A DNA stretch of 64,000 nt from Methanoculleus caldifontis (GCF_032842345.1 NZ_WBKO01000001.1:930001-994000), one strand, 5' to 3'. Shown: positions 53,529-62,675, counted from the first letter of the stretch. Numbers and translations: made by a program. The notes: generated by a model from the letters alone, not told the origin.

Positions 53529-55543
53529 AGGTTATTGTCCAGCCCCAGAAGGGGACCTATAAGCTGCTGTTTGTCGAGGGCGGCCGCGTCGAAGCTTCCG
53601 GATTCGTGGAGCTGACCGGGACCCCGAAGGGCCAGCGGCCCAAAAACTTCAAGATGCGCAGGAGGGGCAAACCCCTCAAACCCACCCCGACGCGGGATCT
53701 GATAGGGCTGCTGCGCCGATCCTCGGTCCAATTGGCGGGCAGGAGCCCGGAGTTCGAGTCGTTCCTTGCCGACCTCCAGATCCAGGTATCGAAGATCGAT
53801 ATCTGCCGGCTCTGCCAGCTCGAGGACCGGTTCGTCCCCGTCGATAAGGCGACCGGGGTCCGCTACGGCGGCGAATGGATCTGCATGGACTGCGCGAAGC
53901 GCGAAATGCGCCGGGAACTTGGCTATATGGGCCGGTTCGGCGGCTCCGTGCTCGTCCACCTCGAGAAACTCCTCGCCCAGGCTCGGGACCTCGACCGGGT
54001 CCTCGCCTCGGTGGGGCCGGAGAAACCCGACCGGTCGCGGACCCTCTTTGACCGGCTCGAGGCGCACGAAGTCCAGAAGACCGCCCATATCACCGAGCTC
54101 CCGCTCCCTCCGGCGTTCGCGAAGGCCGCGGGAGTCGAGTATCTGATGCCCGTCCAGCAGTTCGCCGTCCAGAACGGGCTCCTTGAGGGGCAGCATCTCC
54201 TCGTCGTCTCCGCCACCGCGAGCGGCAAGACCTTCATCGGGGAGATGGCAGGGATGAAGAACTTCCTCGAAGGGCGGGGGAGGATGCTCTTCCTGGTCCC
54301 GCTCGTCGCGCTCGCGAACCAGAAGTACCAGCGGTTCCGCGACCGTTACGGCCACCTGGTCCGGGTCACCCTGCAGACAGGGGTGAGCCGCCTCAACCTT
54401 CCCGAGACCCGGCCGGCGGGTGACCGCGATGTCAACGCTCCCGTCGTAGTGGGGACCTACGAGGGGATCGACCACGCCCTCCGGACCGGACGGACCTTGA
54501 AAGACATCGGGACCGTCGTGATCGACGAGATCCAGATGCTCGAGGACCCCGAGCGGGGCCACCGCCTCGACGGGCTGATCGCCCGGCTCAAGCACGTCGC
54601 CCCCGATGCCCAGTTTCTCTACCTCTCGGCCACGATCGGGGTGCCGGGGCTGCTTGCAGAGAAACTCCGGGCGAACCTCGTCCGCTATGCCGACCGTCCG
54701 GTCCCGCTCGAGCGCCACCTCCTCTTCGTCGAACGGTCGAAAAAGATCAACTTCATCAAGCAGATGGCCGCCGAGGAGTTCAAGGTGCGGTCGTCAAAAG
54801 GCTACCGGGGCCAGACGATCGTCTTCACGAACTCGCGGGCCCGCTGCCACGTCATCGCCGACGCCGTCGGCAAGAACGCCGCCCCCTACCACGCGGGGCT
54901 GACCGCCCAGGAGCGCCGCGACGTCGAGCGGCGGTTCGCGAACGGCGAGATCGCGACTGTGGTGACGACCGCGGCACTCGCTGCCGGCGTCGACTTCCCG
55001 GCCTCCCAGGTGATCTTCGACGCCCTCGCGATGGGCATCCAGTGGCTCACCGTCCAGGAGTTCCACCAGATGATGGGCCGGGCAGGCCGGCCCGACTTCC
55101 ACGACCTCGGTCGGGTCGTCATCCTCGCGGAGCCCGGTGGGTCCTACTCCCGGACGTCCGGGAAGACCGAGGAGGAGGTCGCCGTCGGCCTCCTGCGAGG
55201 CGATATGGAGGAGGTGGCTCCCGAGTACGATATGGAGCAGAGCACGGAGGAGTTCGTCGCGAACGCTGTCGTCTGCGGCGGCGACGAGCAGCAGATCATC
55301 CGCATGACGCACGCGATGGTCGGGACGCTCGAGCCCGCCCTCCCCACTCTCCTCGACTACAAACTGGTCAAGCGGCGGGCGGGCCGGATCGAACTGACCG
55401 ACATGGCCCGGGTGATGGCCGAGCATTTCATCGGCGCCGAACGCCTGATCGAGATCCTGGACCTGGTCAAGCGGGTGGACGATGCGGCCGAGATCGTCGC
55501 GGAACTCGAGTGCGCTGCAACCGAGGAGCCGCAGGGGCGTTAG
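53525..55543 (+). CDS. SF2 DEAD/DEAH-type helicase with N-terminal zinc finger
   Basis: 672 aa. The N-terminal 200 residues hold a basic segment (KNFKMRRRGKPLKPTP) and a four-Cys zinc finger (CRLCQ near 98, CMDC near 121). The helicase core has Walker A SATASGKTF near 235, motif II DEIQ (a DEAH variant) near 338, motif III LSATIG, motif V TTAALAAGVDFPASQ and motif VI HQMMGRAGRPDF. This resembles the archaeal Hel308/Ski2-like group COG1202, distinct from Hel308 itself. It may act on DNA or RNA; the substrate is not established. It overlaps the upstream regulator gene by four bases and the convergent PAS gene by four. Confidence 0.9.
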   Translation: MKVIVQPQKGTYKLLFVEGGRVEASGFVELTGTPKGQRPKNFKMRRRGKPLKPTPTRDLIGLLRRSSVQLAGRSPEFESFLADLQIQVSKIDICRLCQLEDRFVPVDKATGVRYGGEWICMDCAKREMRRELGYMGRFGGSVLVHLEKLLAQARDLDRVLASVGPEKPDRSRTLFDRLEAHEVQKTAHITELPLPPAFAKAAGVEYLMPVQQFAVQNGLLEGQHLLVVSATASGKTFIGEMAGMKNFLEGRGRMLFLVPLVALANQKYQRFRDRYGHLVRVTLQTGVSRLNLPETRPAGDRDVNAPVVVGTYEGIDHALRTGRTLKDIGTVVIDEIQMLEDPERGHRLDGLIARLKHVAPDAQFLYLSATIGVPGLLAEKLRANLVRYADRPVPLERHLLFVERSKKINFIKQMAAEEFKVRSSKGYRGQTIVFTNSRARCHVIADAVGKNAAPYHAGLTAQERRDVERRFANGEIATVVTTAALAAGVDFPASQVIFDALAMGIQWLTVQEFHQMMGRAGRPDFHDLGRVVILAEPGGSYSRTSGKTEEEVAVGLLRGDMEEVAPEYDMEQSTEEFVANAVVCGGDEQQIIRMTHAMVGTLEPALPTLLDYKLVKRRAGRIELTDMARVMAEHFIGAERLIEILDLVKRVDDAAEIVAELECAATEEPQGR

Positions 55544-56607
55544 CGGTAGCGCTTGAGATACTCCCGCACCTTCTCCGACTCCACCCAGCCGTCGTCGAGC
55601 TGCCGGAGGATCTCTTTTATCCGGCCGACCTGCTCGCGGATCTGTGCCGCCCGCTCGTCCTCGATGAGGTCGGCCATCCCCTGGACGACCTGGAGGGGGT
55701 TTCTGATGTGGTCGGTCAGGACCGCGAACTGCTCGATGTTCCGCTCGATCTGCCGGTATGCCTCCGCCTTCTCCCGCTCGATCCGCTCCCGCTCCCTGAT
55801 CTCGCGCCGGAGGCTCTCGTTCGCCGCCCGGAGTTCGTTGGTCCGCTGCGTCACGAGTTCTTCGAGGCGGTAGCGGTACTCTATCAGCTCCTTCTCGGCC
55901 TGCCGCCGTTCCGTCACGTCCCGGGCGATGATGAGGGCCGCCGGGGCGCCGTCAAGGCTGATACGGTGGATGGTCGCTTCGACGGGGATCCGTTCGCCGT
56001 ACCTGGGCATCAGGTCGGCGCTGTGGAGGCGGTGGTCGTCCCGCGTGCCGTCGCTTCGGATGAGGATGACTGCCTGCGGAGCGACGGCGAGCAGTTCTTC
56101 GCGGGAGTAACCGAGGCACCGGCAGGCGAGCGCATTCGCATCCAGTATCCGGTAGGGGGTGCCTTCCCTCCCGACCGCGCAGACGAGCAGAAAATCGTTG
56201 CCGCTGTCAAAGAGGAGACGATAGCGGTCTCTGCTCTCCCGGAGTTCCTGCCGGGAGTGTTCCAGATCCTCGAGCATCAGGTTGATCCCGCCGGCGAACG
56301 CCGCGACCGGGTCGCTCCCGTCCGCGGGGAGACGGGCCGGGGCGCCGCCTCCTTCCCTGGCGGCCTCGACCTCCGCACCGATACCGGCGATGCGGGCGGC
56401 TACATCCCGTTCCTTGAGCCAGACCCCGAGCAGCCCGAAGGCGATGCCGAAGACGAAGAGCCCGGCGAGCATGGCGACCGGGGAGGCCCAGACCTCCCCT
56501 GGAAGGCCGGGCAGGAGGGCGAATGCAGGAAGGAGGGTACGGCCGGAGGTACGGGGGGCCGCAGGAGGGGCATCCGGGATCGTGGGTGCGTGCTTGCAGG
56601 AAGCCAT
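55540..56607 (-). CDS. PAS sensor protein with H-box but no kinase ATPase domain
   Basis: 355 aa from ATG 56607; a GTG at 56670 would extend it by 21 residues. One membrane helix (PVAMLAGLFVFGIAFGLLGV) lies near residue 45. A HAMP-like stretch is followed by one PAS domain (about 120-240; YRLLFDSGNDFLLVCAVGRE), a coiled coil (EEKELIEYRYRLEELVTQRT is approximate wording of the region; see 250-300) and an H-box resembling a dimerisation/phosphoacceptor helix (FAVLTDHIRNPLQVVQGMAD). The protein ends about 50 residues later, with no HATPase_c domain, so it cannot be an ordinary histidine kinase. No response regulator gene is adjacent. Confidence 0.8.
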   Translation of the reverse strand: MASCKHAPTIPDAPPAAPRTSGRTLLPAFALLPGLPGEVWASPVAMLAGLFVFGIAFGLLGVWLKERDVAARIAGIGAEVEAAREGGGAPARLPADGSDPVAAFAGGINLMLEDLEHSRQELRESRDRYRLLFDSGNDFLLVCAVGREGTPYRILDANALACRCLGYSREELLAVAPQAVILIRSDGTRDDHRLHSADLMPRYGERIPVEATIHRISLDGAPAALIIARDVTERRQAEKELIEYRYRLEELVTQRTNELRAANESLRREIRERERIEREKAEAYRQIERNIEQFAVLTDHIRNPLQVVQGMADLIEDERAAQIREQVGRIKEILRQLDDGWVESEKVREYLKRYR

Positions 56608-56855
56608 GTCGCTGTATTTTGCTGGTGTGGCCGGGCGAGATCGTCCGGCGGCCTTGCAGACTGTTGTCACGGCGATACCGGCACGCAGGGGACGCGCGTG
56701 CCATCGTATCCCATGATAGAGAAAGAGATATATAAAATTTTCTTGTGTGGATGGAAAGTATCCTGCCCGGTTCCCTCTTTTCGACGGGAGGATGAGGGTC
56801 TTATCCTCCTGCCTGACATTCGCCGGCGTTTCCTGAACCCCGGGCGAGATCCGGC

Positions 56856-58049
56856 TTATCCGGGCCCCGGAGCCTCGCCGACGGTGGTTTTGCCGGCACT
56901 CTTCTGCATCATCACCGCAAAGACTGCGGTCCCGAGGAGGCTTATCGCCCCGCCGACATAGAAGACGGCGTCGATACCGATGAAGTCCATGAAGATGCCA
57001 CCGATCAGCGGCGCTACGATCATCCCGATCCCGAAGACCGTGTTGTAGGCGCCCATCGAGGTCCCCATCCCGATAGTCCGGCCCGCATCGACCGTCAGGG
57101 CCATGATCGCCGGCTGCTGGATGGCACCCCCGACACCGACGATGGACGTGACCACGAGCAGGGGGCCAAACGATCCCGAGAGGGGGATTGCTATGATCGC
57201 CAGGGCTGCTATCGTCGATCCCGCGACGATCAGGGCGACCTTATTTCCCGTGTCGGTGATCCTCCCCACCGGCACCTGGAGGAGCGCCATCAGGAAGGTG
57301 TTTGCGGAGAGGACGATCCCCACCTCAAAGGGGCTGATCGCTAACAGCGGAGCGAAGACCGGGATGAAGACCATCATGCCCCCGCGGCCGAGGGCGCTGA
57401 TGAGGGTGAAGATCATGACCCCCCGCATGACCGGCAGCGTGAGGATCTCCCGCATCGGGGCCGGGGAAGCGGTCGGGCGGGCGAGCGATCCCGATCTGGC
57501 CTCGGGCAGCGAGACGGCGACGAGGAGCGTGGCGAGCGCCGAGAGGCCGGCCATGGCATAGAAGACCGAGTCCATGCCGAGCGTATCGTTCAGGAACCCG
57601 CCGACGAGCGGCCCTACTCCCATCCCGAGGAACATCGAGATGGAGAAGTTCCCCATCCGGCTCCCCTCCTTCCCTTTCTCCGAGAAGTCCGCGACGTAGG
57701 CCATGGCTATCGGGACGACCATGGCCGAAGCTATTCCGTGGGCGAAGCGGACGGTCGTGAGGGAATAGACGCTGTCGGCGACGACGTAGGCGAGCGAGAA
57801 GACGGCGTAAGCGAACATGCCGATGAGGATGATCCGCTTCCTCCCCCGGCGGTCCGATATCCTCCCGATGACGGGCATGAAGGCCGACCGGGAGAGCGCA
57901 AACGCCGAGAAGATGATGCCGAGCCAGATGCCGGTCGCACCGAGGTTCTCCGCGTAGATGGGCAGGAGCGGGCTCACGACGCCGAGCCCGAGCATCGTGG
58001 CGAAGACGGAGATGAATAAGACGTTATAGATTCGTTTTGGGGTATTCAT
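56856..58049 (-). CDS. major facilitator superfamily transporter
   Basis: 397 aa from ATG 58049, preceded by AGGTG; the frame continues upstream without support. Twelve hydrophobic segments and the cytoplasmic loop-2 motif GRISDRRGRKRII near residue 62 identify an MFS drug/proton antiporter-like protein; a second loop, GRITDTGNKVALI near 265, repeats the motif in the second half. Extra signatures GMGVGPLVGGFL and FGIGMIVAPLIGGIFMD resemble the multidrug DHA1 group. Substrate unknown. A TATA element, CCAATATATAAGG, lies near 58137-58149 read leftward. Confidence 0.93.
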   Translation of the reverse strand: MNTPKRIYNVLFISVFATMLGLGVVSPLLPIYAENLGATGIWLGIIFSAFALSRSAFMPVIGRISDRRGRKRIILIGMFAYAVFSLAYVVADSVYSLTTVRFAHGIASAMVVPIAMAYVADFSEKGKEGSRMGNFSISMFLGMGVGPLVGGFLNDTLGMDSVFYAMAGLSALATLLVAVSLPEARSGSLARPTASPAPMREILTLPVMRGVMIFTLISALGRGGMMVFIPVFAPLLAISPFEVGIVLSANTFLMALLQVPVGRITDTGNKVALIVAGSTIAALAIIAIPLSGSFGPLLVVTSIVGVGGAIQQPAIMALTVDAGRTIGMGTSMGAYNTVFGIGMIVAPLIGGIFMDFIGIDAVFYVGGAISLLGTAVFAVMMQKSAGKTTVGEAPGPG

Positions 58050-58159
58050 GCAGATGACACCTGATTGGCAGAACCGTTGAGCCCGGTCTGCAGCCGGCGG
58101 TTCGCAATTGCGGGAAAAAGAGTTGGCGATGATCTGCCTTATATATTGGCGAGCCGGGA

Positions 58160-58990
58160 TCAGGCCCGCCGTGCGACGCAGCACCACCGGTCATAGATCG
58201 GGTCGCGGCGGTTCTCGAAGACCTCGACGTCCCTCCCGGCGCACCACCCCTCTACCCGCGCCGCTTCGGCCTCGGTCCCGACGGTGACGAGCGTCTCGTC
58301 GGTGAGGTCGAGGAGTTCCGTGATGATCTTCTCCCAGAGGTCGGCGTTGTAGGAGTAGATCTCTCCGGCCATGAACGCAACGCCGAGAGGCACCGGTGCG
58401 ATATAGTCGGCCGCGACCCGTGCGTCGATGCACATGGTGTCTTCCGGCACAAGGCGGCCCTTCGCGAGGCCGAGCGCGAGGAGAGCCGGGTCGTTGTCGC
58501 AGGCGAGCGCCCGCACCCCGTCCGCCCGGAGGGCCGCGGTGCCGACACCCGACCCGCAGCAGCAGTCGAGGCAGAGCGTCCCAGCCCGGTCGCCCCAGAC
58601 CTCGCGGATGAGGTCGCGGATCATCTCCTCACGTTCGGGACGGAGGTCTTCGAAGGCGGGGACGGTGGTTGCCGAGAGTTCCATGCTGTAATACTCGCGG
58701 ACCGCCGAGAGCCATGCCTCCCGCTTCTCCTGGTAGATCTCGCCGTCAAGCGCCTCGAAGCACTCGATCGCCGCAAGGTTCGGGTCGCGGAAGAGGAACG
58801 AAGCGGCCCGCCAGCCCGTCCCGTCGTGCAGCGCGAGGGCGAGCGGCTCCTCGTCTTCGTCCACCAGGAACCGGGCCTCATCCGCCCCAGCCTCAAGCAG
58901 GAGGGCTGTACAGGAGTCTATCGTCAGTTCGGCAAACGACGGTTCAACCAGCCGGCACCCGTCGACCTCAAGGATATCTGCAACCTTCAT
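58160..58990 (-). CDS. SAM-dependent methyltransferase-like protein
   Basis: 276 aa from ATG 58990. The second half has a Rossmann methyltransferase motif I (LCLDCCCGSGVGTAALRADG, near residue 168) and acidic motif II (ALACDNDPALLALGLAKGRL), which support SAM binding, but no catalytic motif reveals the substrate. The first 150 residues are an unrecognised N-terminal domain. The start codon overlaps the stop of the bactofilin-like gene (ATGA, 58987-58990), so the two are coupled. Two Cys in a row before GSG are unusual. Confidence 0.8.
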   Translation of the reverse strand: MKVADILEVDGCRLVEPSFAELTIDSCTALLLEAGADEARFLVDEDEEPLALALHDGTGWRAASFLFRDPNLAAIECFEALDGEIYQEKREAWLSAVREYYSMELSATTVPAFEDLRPEREEMIRDLIREVWGDRAGTLCLDCCCGSGVGTAALRADGVRALACDNDPALLALGLAKGRLVPEDTMCIDARVAADYIAPVPLGVAFMAGEIYSYNADLWEKIITELLDLTDETLVTVGTEAEAARVEGWCAGRDVEVFENRRDPIYDRWCCVARRA

Positions 58991-59835
58991 GATTCTCGCC
59001 TCTGGATCTTCAGGCCGCCCGGCGCCCGGATGACCCCGTCCACGCGGGCGTCCTCGTGCAGGGTGAGTCCCCGGCAGGAGACGTTCCCGAGGATATGCAC
59101 TCCCCGCTCGACCACGGCATCGTCGTCTGTCTGGACGTTGCCGTGGACGACCGATCCCCGCCCGACGCTCACCCCTTCCTTCGCGTGAAGGCTCCCGAAG
59201 ATCGTCGTCTCCTCCCGGACGGCGATCGCGCCGGCCCGGATGTTCCCGTGCAGCCGGCACCCCGACCCGATGGCCATCCCTCCCGGGACCGAGAAGGTCT
59301 CCATATTGAGGACGGCGCCCGCCGGGATCATCAACGGGGTCCCGGCGGGGACTTCGTCGTCGCCGAAGAGTTTCTGGAGGACGGATTCGAGTTCTTCCTC
59401 TTTCTCGATCCTGAGAACGGCGACCAGGTACATCATGATGTAGATGATGACCGGCATCGGGTTCCGGATGGAGATCCAGCCTTTCGCCTCGAACCCGCGC
59501 TCGATCTGGACATTGTCCCCGATATCGAGGTCGCCTCTGACGATAAGCTTGCCCTGGATCTTCACCCCTTCGCCGAGGTAGGCGTCCGCCTCCACGATGA
59601 CGTCGCCGGCGACCTCGCACCAGTTGTCTATCCGGGCGTCGCCTGCGGCAACGATGTTGCCGTTGATCTTGCTGAATTCACAGACCACGACGTCGTTCCC
59701 CGACAGGCCGTAATCGATCCGGCACCGGTCACCGATGACGATATCCTGCCCGGTCTTGAGCGTCCTCTCCTGGAGTTCGGTCTGGTCAGGGAGGGTGCAG
59801 GCCCTGAGCCAGTCGTGATCGCCTGTCGGTTCCAT
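58987..59835 (-). CDS. bactofilin/polymer-forming cytoskeletal-like protein
   Basis: 282 aa. Two runs of short beta-helix rungs (GNIVAAGDARIDNWCEVAGD... and GNIRAGAIAVREETTIFGSL...) with the G-x-I/V pattern repeating every 6-10 residues, as in bactofilins and related DUF583 proteins. They are separated by a hydrophobic segment (MPVIIYIMMYLVAVL, near 130) that could touch the membrane. In bacteria such proteins form filaments or scaffolds; in methanogens the function is unknown. It lies 16 bases after apgM and overlaps the methyltransferase gene, forming a leftward three-gene operon. Confidence 0.85.
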   Translation of the reverse strand: MEPTGDHDWLRACTLPDQTELQERTLKTGQDIVIGDRCRIDYGLSGNDVVVCEFSKINGNIVAAGDARIDNWCEVAGDVIVEADAYLGEGVKIQGKLIVRGDLDIGDNVQIERGFEAKGWISIRNPMPVIIYIMMYLVAVLRIEKEEELESVLQKLFGDDEVPAGTPLMIPAGAVLNMETFSVPGGMAIGSGCRLHGNIRAGAIAVREETTIFGSLHAKEGVSVGRGSVVHGNVQTDDDAVVERGVHILGNVSCRGLTLHEDARVDGVIRAPGGLKIQRRES

Positions 59836-59851
59836 TTACCCGCTAAGATCT

Positions 59852-61087
59852 TCATGCCCCATACTTATGACTCTTATTAATTAGATCCAGGACGATCGGC
59901 ATGAGATCGCAGCCGCGGATGCGGTGAAGGCCGCCTTCGGCACACGAGACCTCGTCGAACCGGGTGTTCCGGTCCGTCCGGACGCCCGGACCCCTGATGA
60001 CGACCGGCACCGGGTCGGCGCTGTGGTCCTTGATCGAGCACGGGGTGCTGTGGTCGGCGCAGATGACGATAAGAGTCTTCTCAAGCGAAAGGAGCGGTTC
60101 GAGCGCCGTATCGATGACCTCGATGAAGTCGCGCTTCTGGATCCCTTTCCCGTCGTGGCCGGCCTCGTCCGCGCCCTTGATGTTCACCAGGACGAAGTCT
60201 TTCCGGCCGAGCTCCCCGAGCGCCGCCTTCACCTTGGCGTCGAGGTCGGAGTCGACCGACCCGGTCGTCCCCGGCACCGGGATGTGCTCCAGCCCCACGA
60301 CCTTCCCGATCCCGGAGATGAGGGTTGCCGCGGAGATGACGCTTCCGGAGAGGTGGTAACGCTCGGAGAACTGCGGGAACGCGCCCATCTTCCCGGCGCC
60401 CCGGATCAGGAGGAGGTTTGCCGGCGGCAGCCCCTCTTCCATCCGCCTGACATTGAGCGGGTGGTCGTAGAGGATCTTGTGTGACTGGCGGATGAACTCG
60501 TTGCAGGCGTCTGCCGTCTTTTTATCCGCGGGATCGTCGGTGCAGGGTCGGATCACGAGCGGCTGCACGCCTTCCTTCTTCGGGTCGTTCGAGGAGACTT
60601 TATCGCCGAGACCCTCTCCCGTCAGGGCGAGGGCCGCCCGGTGGCCGGCGCCCGACTCGAGCCTGAACCCCACGCCGAGGGCCGAGAGGTCGACGTTCTC
60701 GCGGATCGCCTCCGCGAGCGGTGCGGTCCCGGAGATCCTCCCTGCCCGGCGGTCGGTGACGCGCCCTTCCGCGTCGACCGTGGCGAAGTTGCACCGAAAG
60801 CCGATCATCCCGGCGGTCATGTGGATTCCGGTCCCCTCGGCCTCGAGCGGCCCGCGGCCCGTGTAATACTCCTGCGGGGGGTAGCCGAGCAGAGAGAGGT
60901 GCGAGGTGTCGGAGCCGGGGCGTATGCCGGGGGATATGGAGTCCATGATTCCGCAGACGCCCTCGGCTGCAAGCCGGTCGAGGACCGGGGTCCATGCAGC
61001 CATAAGAGGAGTCCGTCCGTTCAGGGCTTCGCAGGGACGGTCGGAGATCCCGTCCAGCACGAGGAATAGCACTTTCTCAGCAATCAT
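59852..61087 (-). CDS. apgM: 2,3-bisphosphoglycerate-independent phosphoglycerate mutase (archaeal)
   Basis: 411 aa from ATG 61087; a TTG at 61090 adds one residue. Alkaline-phosphatase superfamily motifs: LVLDGISDRPC near residue 9 (first metal Asp), PGSDTSHLSLLGYPP with the catalytic Ser near 59, and the C-terminal metal sites NIKGADEAGHDGKG and ICADHSTPCSIKDHS. It interconverts 3- and 2-phosphoglycerate in glycolysis and gluconeogenesis. First gene of the leftward operon with the bactofilin-like and methyltransferase-like proteins; the reason for this grouping is unclear. Confidence 0.97.
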   Translation of the reverse strand: MIAEKVLFLVLDGISDRPCEALNGRTPLMAAWTPVLDRLAAEGVCGIMDSISPGIRPGSDTSHLSLLGYPPQEYYTGRGPLEAEGTGIHMTAGMIGFRCNFATVDAEGRVTDRRAGRISGTAPLAEAIRENVDLSALGVGFRLESGAGHRAALALTGEGLGDKVSSNDPKKEGVQPLVIRPCTDDPADKKTADACNEFIRQSHKILYDHPLNVRRMEEGLPPANLLLIRGAGKMGAFPQFSERYHLSGSVISAATLISGIGKVVGLEHIPVPGTTGSVDSDLDAKVKAALGELGRKDFVLVNIKGADEAGHDGKGIQKRDFIEVIDTALEPLLSLEKTLIVICADHSTPCSIKDHSADPVPVVIRGPGVRTDRNTRFDEVSCAEGGLHRIRGCDLMPIVLDLINKSHKYGA

Positions 61088-61137
61088 CAAGAACAGGTGA
61101 GATCGCGGACCTGATTACTCTTGCCGGCGGGCGGGGG

Positions 61138-61584
61138 TCAGGGTCCCCGGACCGCGACCCGAAGCGTTCTGCATCGTTCCGCATGACGGAGGGCCGCTCC
61201 GGCGAGCGCATCGCCCCGTCTGCAGCAGTCCTCCCCGCGGCAGGTCATCACCAGGATGTTCGTCGTCATGATCATATCGGCCGAGAGGCACCGGATATCC
61301 ACGGCGAGGTCGTCGCCGACGACCGCCTCGAGATCGCGTATGACGTCGTAGATCCGGTGCGAGTAGCGCTCGAGGAGCGCATTTGCCGCGATAACCCAGG
61401 CCCCGTCGGTCTCGCGGGTCCGGAGCTCCGTCCATTCACGGTGGAACTCTACGAGCATCCTCCGGAGGATCCCGAGCGCCACCCTCTGCTGCTCGCCGGG
61501 CGCCCCCGGAACGGTCATGGCCTGCTTTGCCTGCGGTGCGCCTGAATGTTGCTGGTAAGCCGTCGTCGTCTCCGCCTCCTGCAT
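61138..61584 (-). CDS. hypothetical helical protein
   Basis: 148 aa. A polar N-terminal 30 residues (MQEAETTTAYQQHSGAPQAK) precede a helical domain (LGILRRMLVEFHREWTELRT, then LLERYSHRIYDVIRDLEAVV and DDLAVDIRCLSADMIMTTNI) and a Cys cluster CRGEDCCRRGDAL near residue 122. There is no membrane segment. I do not recognise the family; composition and codon use look like those of a real gene. It lies between apgM and the S3Ae gene, separate from both. Confidence 0.6.
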   Translation of the reverse strand: MQEAETTTAYQQHSGAPQAKQAMTVPGAPGEQQRVALGILRRMLVEFHREWTELRTRETDGAWVIAANALLERYSHRIYDVIRDLEAVVGDDLAVDIRCLSADMIMTTNILVMTCRGEDCCRRGDALAGAALRHAERCRTLRVAVRGP

Positions 61585-61622
61585 GCCTCGCGGAACCTAT
61601 ACCCGGGCTCAGGTGATATACA

Positions 61623-61717
61623 TTCGCACCTGACGGTGCTCATGCTCCGACCCGTCGCACTTCGCACCTGACGGTGCTACTGCCCGCTTCGCTCGCAAGT
61701 CGCGCCTGACGGCTTCT
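61623..61717. repeat. short direct repeats upstream of the hypothetical gene
   Basis: TTCGCACCTGACGGTGCT occurs at 61623-61640 and again at 61661-61678, with a degenerate third copy (GTCGCGCCTGACGG) near 61700. CACC...GGTG within each unit is a small palindrome. The 215-base gap 61585-61799 otherwise has no gene. Confidence 0.55.
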
Positions 61718-61799
61718 CAAACATGCTTCGCACTTCGCGCCGCGTCCGGAGCAGCGTGAGGGACGAACCTGGAAAGATAAAAGGGGTGAGCAGCCGGCC

Positions 61800-62393
61800 T
61801 TATACGGCCGCGATCTGCTCCAGTTTGGACTTGGTGATCTCGACCCGGCGGATCGGGTAGATCTCCTTTGAGACCTTGAAGACTTCCCGGGCCATCTCGC
61901 CGGAGACGATGTCCTTGACCAGGGTCTCGAAGTCGCTCTCTGCCGCCTTTGCGGCGAGGGCCTGCGAGATCGCCTGCCGTACGGCGTGGACCTGGCTCTG
62001 CTCGGCCCTCGAGAGGGTGAGACAGACAACCGTCACCCGCAGGAGCTTCTTGTCCTTGCTGATGATCGGGTGGATGGTGTCGATGCGGGATGCCCGCCGC
62101 TTGACCATCGACCGGAGGTAGTCGCGAGTCACTTCGTGCCCGACGAACTCGGTGTACGCGGCGTCGCCGGCCACGTTGTTGATCTTGAACTTCATCTTGA
62201 TGTGGGACTTGGAGTAGTCCTGCACAACTTCGCCGAGCGTCGCGGTCATGACCCGGCCGACCATGTTCGCGGGGTCGGCCGAGATGGTGTCGCCGATCTC
62301 AACTTTGCCGAAGGCGTCGGGTACGTAGACACGGTACCACTTCTTGGCCTTCCAGCCTTCCACCCTTCTTCCAACCTGTTTCTTCCTTGCCAT
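61800..62393 (-). CDS. rps3ae: 30S ribosomal protein S3Ae (eS1)
   Basis: 197 aa archaeal/eukaryotic S3Ae: basic start MARKKQVGRRVEGWKAKKWY, then FGKVEIGDTISADPANMVGR, KMKFKINNVAGDAAYTEFVG and SRIDTIHPIISKDKKLLRVT. Small-subunit protein near the mRNA exit. It follows pcc1 after 39 bases in the conserved archaeal order rps15-recJ-like-pcc1-rps3ae, all read leftward. Confidence 0.98.
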   Translation of the reverse strand: MARKKQVGRRVEGWKAKKWYRVYVPDAFGKVEIGDTISADPANMVGRVMTATLGEVVQDYSKSHIKMKFKINNVAGDAAYTEFVGHEVTRDYLRSMVKRRASRIDTIHPIISKDKKLLRVTVVCLTLSRAEQSQVHAVRQAISQALAAKAAESDFETLVKDIVSGEMAREVFKVSKEIYPIRRVEITKSKLEQIAAV

Positions 62394-62432
62394 GATATCA
62401 CTCTCTTTATGTCCTTGTTTTTGAGCCGCAGT

Positions 62433-62675
62433 TCACTCCGGGCCTTTCCGTTTCCGCGCCGCGCAGGTGCAGACGTCTTCTGCGATCGCGAGGTTCATGA
62501 GGTAGTCGTCCACCGAGGCGATGATCGACCGGAGTCTGGCCCCGTCGATCTCTGCCCGCACCCCTCCCCCGACCGGGGAAGTCCTGATCAGGGTGAGGTT
62601 GTCGGGTTCGAGCGCCGCCGCCACGCATTCGGGATGAGCGTGGGGGGTCTCGATGGTGCCCTCGATCCGGATCAT
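62433..62675 (-). CDS. pcc1: KEOPS complex subunit Pcc1
   Basis: 80 aa from ATG 62675. The Pcc1 fold is visible in MIRIEGTIETPHAHPECVAA, ALEPDNLTLIRTSPVGGGVR and LRSIIASVDDYLMNLAIAED. Pcc1 dimerises KEOPS, which makes t6A37 in ANN-decoding tRNAs. The start overlaps the stop of the RecJ-like gene (ATGA at 62672-62675), confirming co-translation. Confidence 0.93.
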   Translation of the reverse strand: MIRIEGTIETPHAHPECVAAALEPDNLTLIRTSPVGGGVRAEIDGARLRSIIASVDDYLMNLAIAEDVCTCAARKRKGPE

